Positions 52,661 through 61,481 are shown, counted from the stretch's first letter. The stretch is 64,000 nt of DNA from Chryseobacterium sp. MA9 (GCF_024399315.1 NZ_CP075170.1:992001-1056000), one strand, 5' to 3'. Notes: generated by a model not told the origin, from the sequence alone. A program made the numbers and translations.

Positions 52661-52691
52661 AAAAACGTTTATCGGTCTGATAAACGTTTTT
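52661..52691. terminator. Strong bidirectional terminator
   Basis: AAAAACGTTTATC (52661-52673) pairs perfectly with GATAAACGTTTTT (52679-52691) around GGTCT. It lies between the Cys-rich peptide gene and the convergent hypothetical gene. Confidence 0.9.
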
Positions 52692-52708
52692 CATTATATA
52701 TTAAAGTT

Positions 52709-53200
52709 TTACCTCTTTATTCCGATCGCTTTTAATGCACTGGATGTTAGAAAGATGTCATCAAAAACGGTAAGTGATTCTACATCATCATATCCTGAAG
52801 GGATCAGATCATTTTTATTAAAAGATAATTCAATAGAAGCATCATATGAAGCGATGATTCTCACTTTTGAATATCCGTTATAGTCCACTTTAAAACCTTC
52901 AAACATACAGTTCTGTTCTGCCTTCTGATATTCGGCATATTCTTCAAATCCTGCAATATCTGTTCTTTTCCCGTCATTATGATCGAGAGATTTCCATTCC
53001 GTATAATTTTTGGGTTCTTTCAGAATATTTCCTTTACGGTCTACGGGAACAAACATTCCAAGAGTAAGGCGCTTTTTTAAAAAATTGGCATAATTATTCA
53101 TCAGATTCAAAATCTGAAGATCAGCATATCCTTCGTGCGAATAATATTCCAGCACGAAAGTTGTCATCGGAATCAGCTTATGAGAAGCATCAGTCGGCAT
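52709..53200 (-). CDS. Hypothetical protein
   Basis: The 163-aa soluble protein has no signal peptide. Visible features are many aromatic and acidic residues (LEYYSHEGYADLQILNLMNN; GFEEYAEYQKAEQNCMFEGF) and a single Cys. I recognise no family. It converges with the bacteriocin-like peptide gene and shares its terminator hairpin. It could be an immunity-like partner, but nothing in the sequence shows this. Confidence 0.6.
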   Translation of the reverse strand: MPTDASHKLIPMTTFVLEYYSHEGYADLQILNLMNNYANFLKKRLTLGMFVPVDRKGNILKEPKNYTEWKSLDHNDGKRTDIAGFEEYAEYQKAEQNCMFEGFKVDYNGYSKVRIIASYDASIELSFNKNDLIPSGYDDVESLTVFDDIFLTSSALKAIGIKR

Positions 53201-53415
53201 AATTAGTCTTTACTTTTTTTTGGCCGATAAAAATAGTATTTTTATTTACTTTACCCAATGGAAGTAAGTGAATAGGATGGAATTTATACCCATTCTGAAT
53301 AACAATAAGTATAGGACAACCCTTCATTTTTCAGTATTTTTGATGGGAATAACTCTATAACAATAACGAATCTACCTGTAAAAACTGGTGATTTTTGCCT
53401 TTTACAAATTATTAT

Positions 53416-54630
53416 ATGTTGAAAAAGATACTATTAGGAGCCAGCATCATTCACTGTTGCTTTTACAATACTATGGCTCAGAGCCCCGGGCAACAGCCGG
53501 TTTATACATCCGAATGGGGGCATCTCTACCGTGATCAGGGAAATAATAAGGATCTGTTGGGAATATTTTCTACCGAGGCACCTGTTTACCTTCTCGATTC
53601 CACCCAAACACAATACAAAGTACAGGTAAGCAACGGTGATATTGGTTTTATAGACCGGCAGTCCTTACAAAAAACGATGCGTGGCAAAAAGTCTTCCGGA
53701 GAACCGGCCCAATATTTCAATAGAGGATCACAAGGATTCCAATGTCCGCATTTCTATGTACAGGTATCGGAACTGCGCGTGCGGAAAGCACCTACAACAG
53801 AAAGCATACCGGTAAGAAAAGCAGCTTTAAATGAAATGGTCTGTATTGATCATGTGCCTTTATATCAGGATGGCTGGATCTATATTGGTGACCATTTCCA
53901 CGAAAATCCCGAATATATCCAAATGAAATATCTGGGTACTGAACTTACCTACGAAAAAGTTCTGAAAGATTATCTGGCTGTGAAAGACAGAGACAAGGAA
54001 AAAGAACTGGTTCAGGTTGGAAGATTACGTGAAATGGCATGGGTGGAAGATAAAAATCTTAAACAGGCCTTGAAGTATTGGAAAGAATCATATGCCAAGA
54101 CCGGTGTAGAAAACTCAAAAATAGATATCGACTTTGAGCTTCTTCTTGCTGATCAATTTGAAAAAAAACCAGAAACAAAAGCCTATGAAAAAAAACTTAA
54201 AGCTTTGAACCTGCATTTTATATGGAAGGAAACCTCTCTTTTTGACGGAAAAATCACAGATGCACAAATGAAGCAGCTGGAGATGCAGAAGATTAAAGAT
54301 ATTCCCAATATGCCGGAATGTGGCTGGGAACCTCAATATTTTTATAAAACGCCCAATATCATTATTGCTTTTGAAGAGTATAAAGGAAAAGTTTCCGGAA
54401 GTATCTACAAAATGTCCTTCAGTAATGGTGAAACTTTAGTTTTAGGAAATGAACGTATGGATTCCAATTATGATGAAAGAAATTTTGTAACCCGTTTTGG
54501 TGATATGCTGTCTGCACGCTGGATTTCTTCCCCACACGAATATCATATTCAGAATGGTGATGCAGGACTCTTTATTTTTACTTTCAAAGATGGAAAGCTT
54601 TTCAGTTATGAATGTATGTTTTATTGTTAA
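53416..54630 (+). CDS. Exported SH3-like domain protein
   Basis: The 404-aa protein starts MLKKILLGASIIHCCFY, a signal peptide ending near AQS. Two bacterial SH3-like segments can be made out: FSTEAPVYLLDSTQTQYKVQ with NGDIGFIDRQSL, and VQVSELRVRKAPTTESIPVR. A Lys/Glu-rich helical region and a C-terminal beta-rich part (MPECGWEPQYF) follow. The function is unknown; SH3-like domains in exported proteins often bind peptidoglycan or protein partners. The ATG at 53395 precedes 53416 in frame, but the latter better fits a signal peptide. Confidence 0.65.
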   Translation: MLKKILLGASIIHCCFYNTMAQSPGQQPVYTSEWGHLYRDQGNNKDLLGIFSTEAPVYLLDSTQTQYKVQVSNGDIGFIDRQSLQKTMRGKKSSGEPAQYFNRGSQGFQCPHFYVQVSELRVRKAPTTESIPVRKAALNEMVCIDHVPLYQDGWIYIGDHFHENPEYIQMKYLGTELTYEKVLKDYLAVKDRDKEKELVQVGRLREMAWVEDKNLKQALKYWKESYAKTGVENSKIDIDFELLLADQFEKKPETKAYEKKLKALNLHFIWKETSLFDGKITDAQMKQLEMQKIKDIPNMPECGWEPQYFYKTPNIIIAFEEYKGKVSGSIYKMSFSNGETLVLGNERMDSNYDERNFVTRFGDMLSARWISSPHEYHIQNGDAGLFIFTFKDGKLFSYECMFYC

Positions 54631-54749
54631 AAAAATTTTAATCTTACACCGAAAAAGAAGACTGATCTTCTAAAAAACTCCACATATATTTTCCAACATG
54701 AGTGATTAAATTTAAAGCTGTATCTTTACGCTACCAAACAAAATATTAT

Positions 54750-55235
54750 ATGTCATTTATTACACCGGAAGGAGCCAGGAAGGCTCAGCTATCCCTATCA
54801 GAAAGAGCACCCGTTGCTCATGCTATTCTCTCAGGAGCAGAGAATATTTCGAAATACAACAGTGGAGTATGTCATGATGTGGTAGCCTATACTTTGTATA
54901 TGCGTGGCGCATCCATAAGTCCTGCTCAGCTGGCAGAATCAGCCGGACAAAAATGGTTAACTGTATTTAACTATCCTTTAGGAGAAAAGTGGGACGGATA
55001 TTCACCTATTCCCGCTGGAAAAGCTATTGGCTTCTACAGGCTTATTGATAAAAGCTGGTTTCATTCAGCAGTTACAACAGGAAAAGGAAATGAAATAAGA
55101 TCTGTTAACGGATTTTCATTAGGATCTGCATGGTCTGTACCTGTAGATATGAAATGGGTATTAGGCAAAAGAAATTCTGACGGAACGTTCAATTATGATG
55201 GCACCAAAATAGAAGTCTATATCTCTTCTTTATAA
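54750..55235 (+). CDS. Hypothetical protein with Cys-His papain-like pattern
   Basis: The 161-aa soluble protein has Cys in NSGVCHDVVAYTLYMRGA at the head of a helix, and a later WFHSAVTTG with a His starting a strand. This order (Cys before helix, then His, then polar residues) recalls papain-like/NlpC-P60 or CHAP hydrolases. No signal peptide. I do not recognise a specific family. The start at 54750 is chosen over 54702 because the extra N-terminal stretch lacks any domain feature. It could be a peptidase or an effector; this is only a hint. Confidence 0.55.
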   Translation: MSFITPEGARKAQLSLSERAPVAHAILSGAENISKYNSGVCHDVVAYTLYMRGASISPAQLAESAGQKWLTVFNYPLGEKWDGYSPIPAGKAIGFYRLIDKSWFHSAVTTGKGNEIRSVNGFSLGSAWSVPVDMKWVLGKRNSDGTFNYDGTKIEVYISSL

Positions 55236-55258
55236 TCGAAATTTCATTGTGATAAAAC

Positions 55259-55290
55259 CAGACAGATTTGCAAATTAGCGAATCTGCCTG
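55259..55290. terminator. Hairpin between convergent genes
   Basis: CAGACAGATT (55259-55268) pairs with AATCTGCCTG (55281-55290) with one mismatch; a 12-nt loop. It lies between the Cys-His protein gene and zur, which run toward each other. Confidence 0.6.
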
Positions 55291-55306
55291 TTAATTATAT
55301 ATCGTT

Positions 55307-55696
55307 CTAAGCATCAGCACATTTCGGACAGATCCCGCTGATGATAAAATTGTACTCCTGTGCAATAAAATGTTCCGGTAAACTGATTTCCGGAATCGCG
55401 TTTTCAATACATGTTACAGAATGACATTCTTTGCAGTTGAAATGAACATGATTATGAAAATGCTGTTCATGAGTACATTTCCCGCTGCACTTCGCAAAAT
55501 TCACCACCCCGTCAATATTAACGATTTTGTGAATAGCACCTTCATTTTCAAGCCTTTCCAATACTCTGTAAATCGTTACTCTATTGCATAGATCACCCAG
55601 TTTTTTCTGAATATCTGAGTGAGTAAGGGCTATATCTGAATCATTAATAAGACTTAAAATTTCAGTTTTAGCATGCGTATTTCTAACTTGTTTCAT
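55307..55696 (-). CDS. zur: Fur-family zinc-type regulator (Zur)
   Basis: The 129-aa Fur-family repressor has a winged HTH (about 1-75: IALTHSDIQKKLGD, CNRVTIYRVLERLENEGAIHK), then metal-binding and dimerisation residues: HEQHFHNHVHFNCKECHSV with the CxxC pair, and CPKC at the C-terminus. The structural Zn site (CxxC...CxxC) is complete. Position and the boxes in the divergent promoter point to zinc regulation of the merC-like and COG0523 genes. Assignment as Zur rather than Fur rests on those targets. Confidence 0.85.
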   Translation of the reverse strand: MKQVRNTHAKTEILSLINDSDIALTHSDIQKKLGDLCNRVTIYRVLERLENEGAIHKIVNIDGVVNFAKCSGKCTHEQHFHNHVHFNCKECHSVTCIENAIPEISLPEHFIAQEYNFIISGICPKCADA

Positions 55697-55702
55697 GTTT
55701 TA

Positions 55703-55720
55703 ATGCAACAAAGTTGCGTT
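55703..55720. promoter_or_regulatory. Zur/Fur box 1
   Basis: ATGCAACAAAGTTGCGTT contains the palindrome GCAAC-aaa-GTTGC. It lies 7 bp before the zur start (minus strand), suited to autorepression. Confidence 0.7.
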
Positions 55721-55737
55721 ATTTGAATTTTTATTTA

Positions 55738-55745
55738 TACTTTTG
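55738..55745 (+). promoter_or_regulatory. -7 box (TACTTTTG) of the merC-like gene
   Basis: A TAnnTTTG match lies 38 bp before the merC-like ATG at 55783. It overlaps the left edge of Zur box 2, an arrangement that gives repression by promoter occlusion. Confidence 0.55.
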
Positions 55746-55760
55746 CAACAAAGTTACGAT
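55743..55760. promoter_or_regulatory. Zur/Fur box 2
   Basis: TTGCAACAAAGTTACGAT shares 13 of 15 core positions with box 1 (TGCAACAAAGTTrCG). The two boxes start 40 bp apart, close to four helical turns. Confidence 0.7.
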
Positions 55761-55782
55761 AAGAAAATTAATCCATACTATT

Positions 55783-56121
55783 ATGAAGTCAAAAATTCTT
55801 GATGCTGTAGGAATCTCCGCTGCTGTTTTATGCCTGATTCATTGTATTGTCTTCCCATTATTACTGATTGTTCCTTTGGGAATATCGCATAATCCTTATA
55901 TTGATTTGGCTTTCCTTTGTATTGGTACCATTGTCGTGTTCAGAGTAACCAAAAAAATAACCAACCGCTGGCTGAAGTTTCTATTCTGGATATCTGTTTC
56001 TCTCATCTTTATTTCTGTACTCACAGATCTGATATTTGAAGTTCATATTCCTTTGATCTATGTAGGAGCTGCAGGCTTAATTACTGGCCATATCATCAAT
56101 TTTAAAAATCATAAACATTAA
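55783..56121 (+). CDS. MerC-domain membrane protein (metal uptake)
   Basis: The 112-aa inner-membrane protein has four helices and a Cys pair in the first: LCLIHCIVFPLLLIVPLG (CxxxC), as in MerC. MerC-like proteins carry mercury or zinc ions across the membrane. Here, controlled from a Zur-type promoter and followed 4 bp later by a COG0523 GTPase, zinc is the likelier substrate. The start is the ATG at 55783; the frame continues upstream through the Zur box region and is rejected. Confidence 0.82.
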   Translation: MKSKILDAVGISAAVLCLIHCIVFPLLLIVPLGISHNPYIDLAFLCIGTIVVFRVTKKITNRWLKFLFWISVSLIFISVLTDLIFEVHIPLIYVGAAGLITGHIINFKNHKH

Positions 56122-56125
56122 ATAC

Positions 56126-57328
56126 ATGACGAAGAAACTTCCTGTAACGGTACTCAGTGGCTTTTTGGGAGCTGGGAAAACCACATTGCTCAATCATATT
56201 CTGCATAATAAACAAGGCTTAAAAGTAGCTGTCATTGTGAATGATATGAGCGAAGTTAATATTGATGCCCGTCTTGTTGAAAATCAAAATACCCTTTCAA
56301 GAACGGAAGAAAAGTTGGTAGAAATGAGCAACGGATGTATCTGCTGTACACTCCGCGAAGATCTGATGGTAGAAGTTGAACGTCTTGCTCAGGAAAATCG
56401 TTTCGATTACCTATTGATAGAAAGTACAGGAATCAGTGAACCCATTCCGGTTGCCCAAACCTTTACCTATATTGATGATGAGAGTGGAATAGACCTTTCC
56501 CGTTTCAGCTATGTAGATACGATGGTAACTGTAGTGGATTGTTTCAATTTTATGAAAGATTTCGGTTCCAATGAACTGTTGATGGATCGCGACCTTACCA
56601 ATATGGAGGGAGATTACAGAACAATTGTCAATCTTCTTACAGACCAGATTGAGTTTGCCAATGTGATTATTTTAAACAAAACAGATCTTATCAACGTCGA
56701 AACACTTGGATTTTTAAAAGCTGCCATTAAAAAATTAAACCCTGATGCGGTCATTCTGCATTCCGAATTTGGTAAAGTTGAACCTCAGCAGATTTTAAAT
56801 ACCCAGCTTTTTGACTTTGATAAAGCACAATCTTCAGCTGGCTGGCAAAAAGAATTACAATCTGAGCACCATACCCCGGAAACTGAGGAATATGGAATCA
56901 GCTCACTGGTTTTCAGAGATAGAAAACCATTTCATCCTGTAAGACTCTGGAAATATTTGAATCATCATTATCCTGAAGGAACAATAAGGGCAAAAGGATT
57001 GTTCTGGCTGGTCTCAAGACCAGACGATGCTTTGAATTTTTCCCAGGCCGGAGGTTCTTTCCGTCTGGAAAAGGCTGGGGTATGGTGGGGCAGCATGCCT
57101 ATGAACCAGCGGGTACAGTATTCTTCATTTGCAGAAAATCAGGAATTTATAGAAAACAGATGGGATATAAACTGGGGCGACAGAATCAATGAGCTTGTAT
57201 TTATCGGGCAGAACCTGAATAAAGATCAAATGTTAACAGACCTTCAGCATTGCCTTATTAATGAGCAGGAAAAAGAACTTTTTGATCAAAAACAACCTTT
57301 TGAAGATCCTTTTCCAAAGAATATTTAA
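56126..57328 (+). CDS. COG0523-family (CobW/ZNG1-like) GTPase metal chaperone
   Basis: The 400-aa GTPase has the P-loop GFLGAGKTTLL (about 10-20), metal-binding CxCC in NGCICCTLRED (about 72-82), the Walker B ESTGISEP and NKTD (G4), and a C-terminal CobW_C domain (about 270-400: GISSLVFRDRKPFHP). In Zur regulons these proteins deliver zinc to client enzymes when zinc is scarce. It follows the MerC-like gene after 4 bp, so the two share the Zur-controlled promoter. The alkaline phosphatase downstream is a zinc enzyme. Confidence 0.93.
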   Translation: MTKKLPVTVLSGFLGAGKTTLLNHILHNKQGLKVAVIVNDMSEVNIDARLVENQNTLSRTEEKLVEMSNGCICCTLREDLMVEVERLAQENRFDYLLIESTGISEPIPVAQTFTYIDDESGIDLSRFSYVDTMVTVVDCFNFMKDFGSNELLMDRDLTNMEGDYRTIVNLLTDQIEFANVIILNKTDLINVETLGFLKAAIKKLNPDAVILHSEFGKVEPQQILNTQLFDFDKAQSSAGWQKELQSEHHTPETEEYGISSLVFRDRKPFHPVRLWKYLNHHYPEGTIRAKGLFWLVSRPDDALNFSQAGGSFRLEKAGVWWGSMPMNQRVQYSSFAENQEFIENRWDINWGDRINELVFIGQNLNKDQMLTDLQHCLINEQEKELFDQKQPFEDPFPKNI

Positions 57329-57405
57329 AATTAACCTTTAATTAATGCAACTTGATTTCGATAAAAGACTAAATACAATAACTTCCCATCTTATTTCAAA
57401 ACATT

Positions 57406-58803
57406 ATGGACAGAAGAAAATTTCTAAAAGGTTCAGCATTACTTTCAGGATTATTGACCTTATCACCGTCTGATCTCTGGAGCTTCGGGAAAACTGTAGA
57501 AAATCCCCGGGCAGGAAAAGCAAAGAACATCATCTTTATGGTAAGTGACGGAATGAGTCTTGGAACACTTTCAATGGCTGATCTGTATTCCCGGAATATT
57601 TTGGGAAAAGGGAGTAACTGGCTCAATCTGTATCATGAGAAAAAAGTGACACGAGCTTTGATGGACACTGCCTCTGCAAGTTCTATTGTAACAGATTCCG
57701 CTGCAGCAAGTTCCGCTTTCGGAGGAGGAATAAGAGTTAATAACGGAGCTCTGAATGTAGGCACTAACGGTGAAAAACATCTTCCCATATGGCAGCAATA
57801 TAAAAAAGCGGGAAAGAAAGCAGGCTGTGTGACAACCGTTACCATTACGCATGCCACTCCTGCAGGATTCTGCGTAAATTCTTCAAAAAGAAATGCAGAA
57901 CCCCAAATAGCTGAAATGTATGCCGAGCTGGAACTGGATGTACTGTTAGGAGGCGGAGACGAATTTTTTAATCCTGCCAAAAGAGAAGACAGGAAAGATC
58001 TCTATTCCGTGTACAGCAAAAAAGGATACAGGATTCTAAAAACACAAAACGACCTGAAAGAAATCAAAAAAGGAGAGAAGTTATTAGGAATATTCAGTAC
58101 AGGAGCACTGCCTTACAGCATTGACAGAACACATCTTCCGGAATTCAAAAATACACCGACTCTTGCTGAAATGGCAAAGACCGCCATTAATCAGTTGAAA
58201 GATCATCCCAGCGGTTTTGTTCTTCAGATAGAAGCCGGAAAAGTAGACTGGTCAGCCCATGCCAATGATGTAGCAGCACTTATTCACGATCAGCTGGCAT
58301 TTGATGAGGCTGTAAAAACAGTAATGGATTTTGCCGAAAAAGACGGAAATACATTAGTCATTATCACTACAGATCATGGAAATGCCAATCCCGGAACGAT
58401 TTACGGAACCAATGCTACCAAAAACTTTAACAGTATTTCAGAGTATCAATATACCAACGAATATATTCTGAACAAAATTCAGAAAGATTATTCGATAAAA
58501 GATATTAAAGACTGGATCTATGAAGGCAACAAAATCGTTTTAAACGATGATGAAGCCAAACATCTTCTGAGTTTTTACAGCGGGCTTGAAAAAGAAGAAG
58601 AAGGACTTTATAATTATAAAAAACTGCCTTTCAAGCTCTATTCAGAAATTCAGAAAAGCAGAAATTCAGTAGGGTGGATCAGTATGGATCATTCGGGAGA
58701 TTATGTGGAAGTAGCAGCCTATGGGCCTGGAAATGAACTTTTACAGCCTTTTATTAAAAATACAGACCTGCATGATCTTATGCTGAAAGCCTGTTTAATA
58801 TAG
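57406..58803 (+). CDS. Alkaline phosphatase with Tat signal
   Basis: The 465-aa exported enzyme has a twin-arginine signal (DRRKFLKGS, about 2-10, then a hydrophobic segment). The alkaline phosphatase fold is shown by the metal ligands MVSDGMSLGTL, catalytic Ser S98 in TDSAAASSAF, IEAGKVDWSAHAND and TTDHGNANPG. It releases phosphate from monoesters in the periplasm using zinc and magnesium. It lies 77 bp after the COG0523 gene, perhaps in the same transcript. A hairpin terminator follows. Confidence 0.93.
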   Translation: MDRRKFLKGSALLSGLLTLSPSDLWSFGKTVENPRAGKAKNIIFMVSDGMSLGTLSMADLYSRNILGKGSNWLNLYHEKKVTRALMDTASASSIVTDSAAASSAFGGGIRVNNGALNVGTNGEKHLPIWQQYKKAGKKAGCVTTVTITHATPAGFCVNSSKRNAEPQIAEMYAELELDVLLGGGDEFFNPAKREDRKDLYSVYSKKGYRILKTQNDLKEIKKGEKLLGIFSTGALPYSIDRTHLPEFKNTPTLAEMAKTAINQLKDHPSGFVLQIEAGKVDWSAHANDVAALIHDQLAFDEAVKTVMDFAEKDGNTLVIITTDHGNANPGTIYGTNATKNFNSISEYQYTNEYILNKIQKDYSIKDIKDWIYEGNKIVLNDDEAKHLLSFYSGLEKEEEGLYNYKKLPFKLYSEIQKSRNSVGWISMDHSGDYVEVAAYGPGNELLQPFIKNTDLHDLMLKACLI

Positions 58804-58843
58804 ACATTCATATTTTTTTCATATTTAATCATTTGGGAGATTG

Positions 58844-58875
58844 CAAGGCGGATTGATTGTGTCCGCCTTGTTTTT
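58844..58875. terminator. Bidirectional terminator
   Basis: CAAGGCGGA (58844-58852) pairs with TCCGCCTTG (58862-58870) around TTGATTGTG, then a T5 run. It separates the convergent alkaline phosphatase and MocR genes. Confidence 0.85.
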
Positions 58876-58893
58876 ATATTTATCCGCCATCAT

Positions 58894-60315
58894 TCATTTC
58901 ATACGCTTTATGATACCTCCTAATCTTTTCAGGGCATTTTCTACTTTATCATTCCAAACATTATTGCAGCTGATCCGGATATAGTTTCTATAATCCCCAT
59001 TATTTGAAAAAAGTGGTCCCGGAGCAAAATTTACAAATTGATCAATGGCTTTTTTCTGAAGTTCAAATGCATCAATGTGGGCGGGCAGCTCTATCCATAC
59101 TACCAAACCTCCTTCGGGCCGGCTCATCCGGATATCGGGTGGAAAATATTTTTCTATTGCCTGAATAGTCAATAGCATCAGTCTGTGCAGTTCAGGCCGA
59201 AGCTTACGCAGATGACGGTCATAGGCTCCTGTTTTCAGCAACTGTAACAAAGAAGACTGTACGATGCTTGCCGTAGCAACATTAGTAACAGCTTTCAATT
59301 TGATCACCTGTTCCGTAAACCTTCCTGCAGCACACCAGCCAATTCTGTAACCAGGTGCAGCAGATTTAGAAAAAGAGGAGCAAAGCATAACCCAGCCATG
59401 ATTGTCATAGCTTTTTATAGTGGTTGGACGCTGTGTCTGGAAATGTAAATCTCCATAAATATCATCTTCTATGACCGGAACTTTCATTTTTTCAGCAAAA
59501 TCGGCAATTGCTGATTTCTTTTCATCATTTAAAGTAAGCCCATTGGGATTATTAAAATTTGAAATTAAAATATATGCAGAAATTCTTTGTCTGCTGCAGA
59601 TTTCTTCCAATTCCTGAATATTGGTTCCGGTCAAAGGACAGCCGGAAAATTCAATTACTTTTAGATCAAGGCTTTCTATTGCCTGCAAAATACCATGGTA
59701 AATGGGAGACTGCACAAGTACAGTATCACCCGTTTTTGCTACAGCACGCAGACATAAACTGACTGCTTCCAAAGCACCGTTGGTAATAACCACATCGTCA
59801 GCCGCCAGATTACCCTGCCAAAGGAAAGACCTCCGGGCAATTTCAGTTCTCAACTTACTATTTCCTGCAGCAGGCTCATACTGTAAATGCTGCCCTGTTA
59901 AATCCCTGGAAGCCAGCTGTAAACTTCTCCGCAAAGCATTAAAAGGCAGAAGATCCGGATGCAAAACAGCATTAAAAAATGAAATATAAGTTTTGTTTTC
60001 CGAATCAGGAAATGATACTTCCTGCAAAACTTTTCCAATAGCTATTTTTTGAGCAAGAGTGTTATTTTCTACCTGCTTTGGCAGACTTACAGAAGAAACT
60101 GAAGTGCGGAGTACAACAAATCCTGACCTTTCTTTTCCTGCCACCAAACCCTTATCTTCCAATAGAGTGAAAGCTTTCAGAATAGTCCCAACACTTATTT
60201 TCAACTGTTGCTGGATACTGCGTAATGATGGAAGTTTGGCCCCAACGGGATACATTCCGTTATTAATGGACAGCTCAAACTTATCTGCAAGTGCTATGTA
60301 TTGAAAATCTTTCAT
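58894..60315 (-). CDS. MocR/PdxR-type GntR-aminotransferase regulator
   Basis: The 473-aa regulator has an N-terminal GntR winged HTH (about 10-75: LPSLRSIQQQLKISVGTILKA, LVAGKERSGFVV). A class I aminotransferase-like domain (about 110-470) retains the PLP-binding Lys in SSFSKSAAPGYRIGW and the NFNNPNG motif. MocR proteins bind PLP and regulate amino-acid or PLP genes. The divergent Asp/Glu-racemase gene is the natural target, and 8-bp direct repeats in the shared promoter are candidate sites. Confidence 0.92.
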   Translation of the reverse strand: MKDFQYIALADKFELSINNGMYPVGAKLPSLRSIQQQLKISVGTILKAFTLLEDKGLVAGKERSGFVVLRTSVSSVSLPKQVENNTLAQKIAIGKVLQEVSFPDSENKTYISFFNAVLHPDLLPFNALRRSLQLASRDLTGQHLQYEPAAGNSKLRTEIARRSFLWQGNLAADDVVITNGALEAVSLCLRAVAKTGDTVLVQSPIYHGILQAIESLDLKVIEFSGCPLTGTNIQELEEICSRQRISAYILISNFNNPNGLTLNDEKKSAIADFAEKMKVPVIEDDIYGDLHFQTQRPTTIKSYDNHGWVMLCSSFSKSAAPGYRIGWCAAGRFTEQVIKLKAVTNVATASIVQSSLLQLLKTGAYDRHLRKLRPELHRLMLLTIQAIEKYFPPDIRMSRPEGGLVVWIELPAHIDAFELQKKAIDQFVNFAPGPLFSNNGDYRNYIRISCNNVWNDKVENALKRLGGIIKRMK

Positions 60316-60351
60316 CTGTTATACTAATATATTCATTTTTTGTATCTGTTA
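60314..60351. promoter_or_regulatory. Direct repeat ATCTGTTA (MocR site candidates)
   Basis: ATCTGTTA occurs at 60314-60321 and 60344-60351, 30 bp apart in the same orientation, between the divergent MocR and racemase genes. Direct repeats are usual for MocR operators. The first copy overlaps the MocR start codon. Confidence 0.45.
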
Positions 60352-60401
60352 CAATACGGCAAAGATATCTACTTTTACTGAACAAAAAAAATAAGAAGAA
60401 T

Positions 60402-61118
60402 ATGAAAAAATTAGGATTGGTAGGGGGCATCAGCTGGGCTTCTACTTTAGACTACTACCGTCTTTTAAATGAAGGAATTAATCAGCAATTAGGTGGATTG
60501 AATTTTGCGGAATGTATTATTTATTCTGTCAACTTTAACCATTTTCAGCAATTTAATGCAGATTACGACTGGGATGCTACCTTTGAACTTCTGTACAATG
60601 CTGCCGAAAATTTAAAAAAGTCCGGAGCGGAAGCTATTGTACTTTGTGCCAACACAGCCCATATTGTTGCCGACAGGATTGAAGAGAAAATAGGATTACC
60701 ACTCATTCATATTACAACTGCTACCGCCAATGCCGTTAAACAAAAAGGATTAAAAAAAATCGGTTTATTAGGAACAAGCTATACGATGGAGCTGGATTTT
60801 TATAAGGATAAACTGATAGAAGGCGGTCTGGAGCCTCTTATTCCCGAGAAAACTGAAGACAGAGATTATATAGAGGATATTTTAAGAAACGAATTAAGCA
60901 GAGGAATTATTAATCCTGAAACCAAAAAAAATTATCTGAAGATTATTCAGGAGCTTACAGACCGTGGAGCAGAGGGAATTATTTTAGGCTGCACAGAAAT
61001 TCCACTTCTGATCAAACAGGAGGATGTCTCTGTTCCGGTATTTGATACCATTCAAATTCATGTAGATGCTGCTGTAGCATTTGCCGTTTCAAAGCACAAC
61101 ATAACAGCTATTTCATAA
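60402..61118 (+). CDS. Aspartate/glutamate racemase family protein
   Basis: The 238-aa PLP-independent racemase of the Asp/Glu family has the N-terminal GLVGGISWASTLDYY and catalytic cysteines C82 (VLCANTAH) and C197 (LGCTEIPLL). It interconverts L- and D-aspartate or a related amino acid. The ATG at 60402 (MKKLGLVGG) is the family start; the longer frame from 60291 overlaps the divergent gene. It is divergent from a MocR regulator that probably controls it. A perfect hairpin follows at 61204. Confidence 0.92.
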   Translation: MKKLGLVGGISWASTLDYYRLLNEGINQQLGGLNFAECIIYSVNFNHFQQFNADYDWDATFELLYNAAENLKKSGAEAIVLCANTAHIVADRIEEKIGLPLIHITTATANAVKQKGLKKIGLLGTSYTMELDFYKDKLIEGGLEPLIPEKTEDRDYIEDILRNELSRGIINPETKKNYLKIIQELTDRGAEGIILGCTEIPLLIKQEDVSVPVFDTIQIHVDAAVAFAVSKHNITAIS

Positions 61119-61481
61119 AACACTAAAATACAATTAAATACAGTTCAATTCAAAAGAAACCAATAATAATCAATGAGTTCAATTTATTAATGGTTTCAAA
61201 CATAAGTACCATATTATTTGATATGGTACTTTTTATTTTCATAATACTCATTGCTACTTTTTTTGGTCTCCGGATATAACAAGAGGGGATATGATACCTC
61301 AATTTTTTGGTTGTAAAATAATCTTTTGCGGTCTTTTTACCTTCCGTTCAGGTCTCTTATACCAAATTTCCCGTTATATAACCCCAAAAAACAAATCAAA
61401 GCCATGTACTGAGTGGTTCAGAACCCAAACGGAGTATTCCAAGACGGCGAAAGATAGATTATTTTATCCTACGATAGAAAT
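61119..61481. other. Intergenic region with terminator and unexplained sequence
   Basis: It includes the racemase terminator (61204-61234). The rest (61235-61481) shows no recognisable gene. A minus-strand frame reads EIWYKRPERKVKRPQKI with two stops nearby, possibly the remnant of a coding sequence, but I cannot name it. Confidence 0.4.
61204..61234 (+). terminator. Terminator of the racemase gene
   Basis: AAGTACCATAT (61204-61214) pairs perfectly with ATATGGTACTT (61221-61231), followed by a T-run. Confidence 0.85.

Noticed and set aside
55714..55782. Upstream extension of the MerC-like frame
   Set aside because: It would place the start inside the Zur box and promoter; the ATG at 55783 gives the standard MerC N-terminus.
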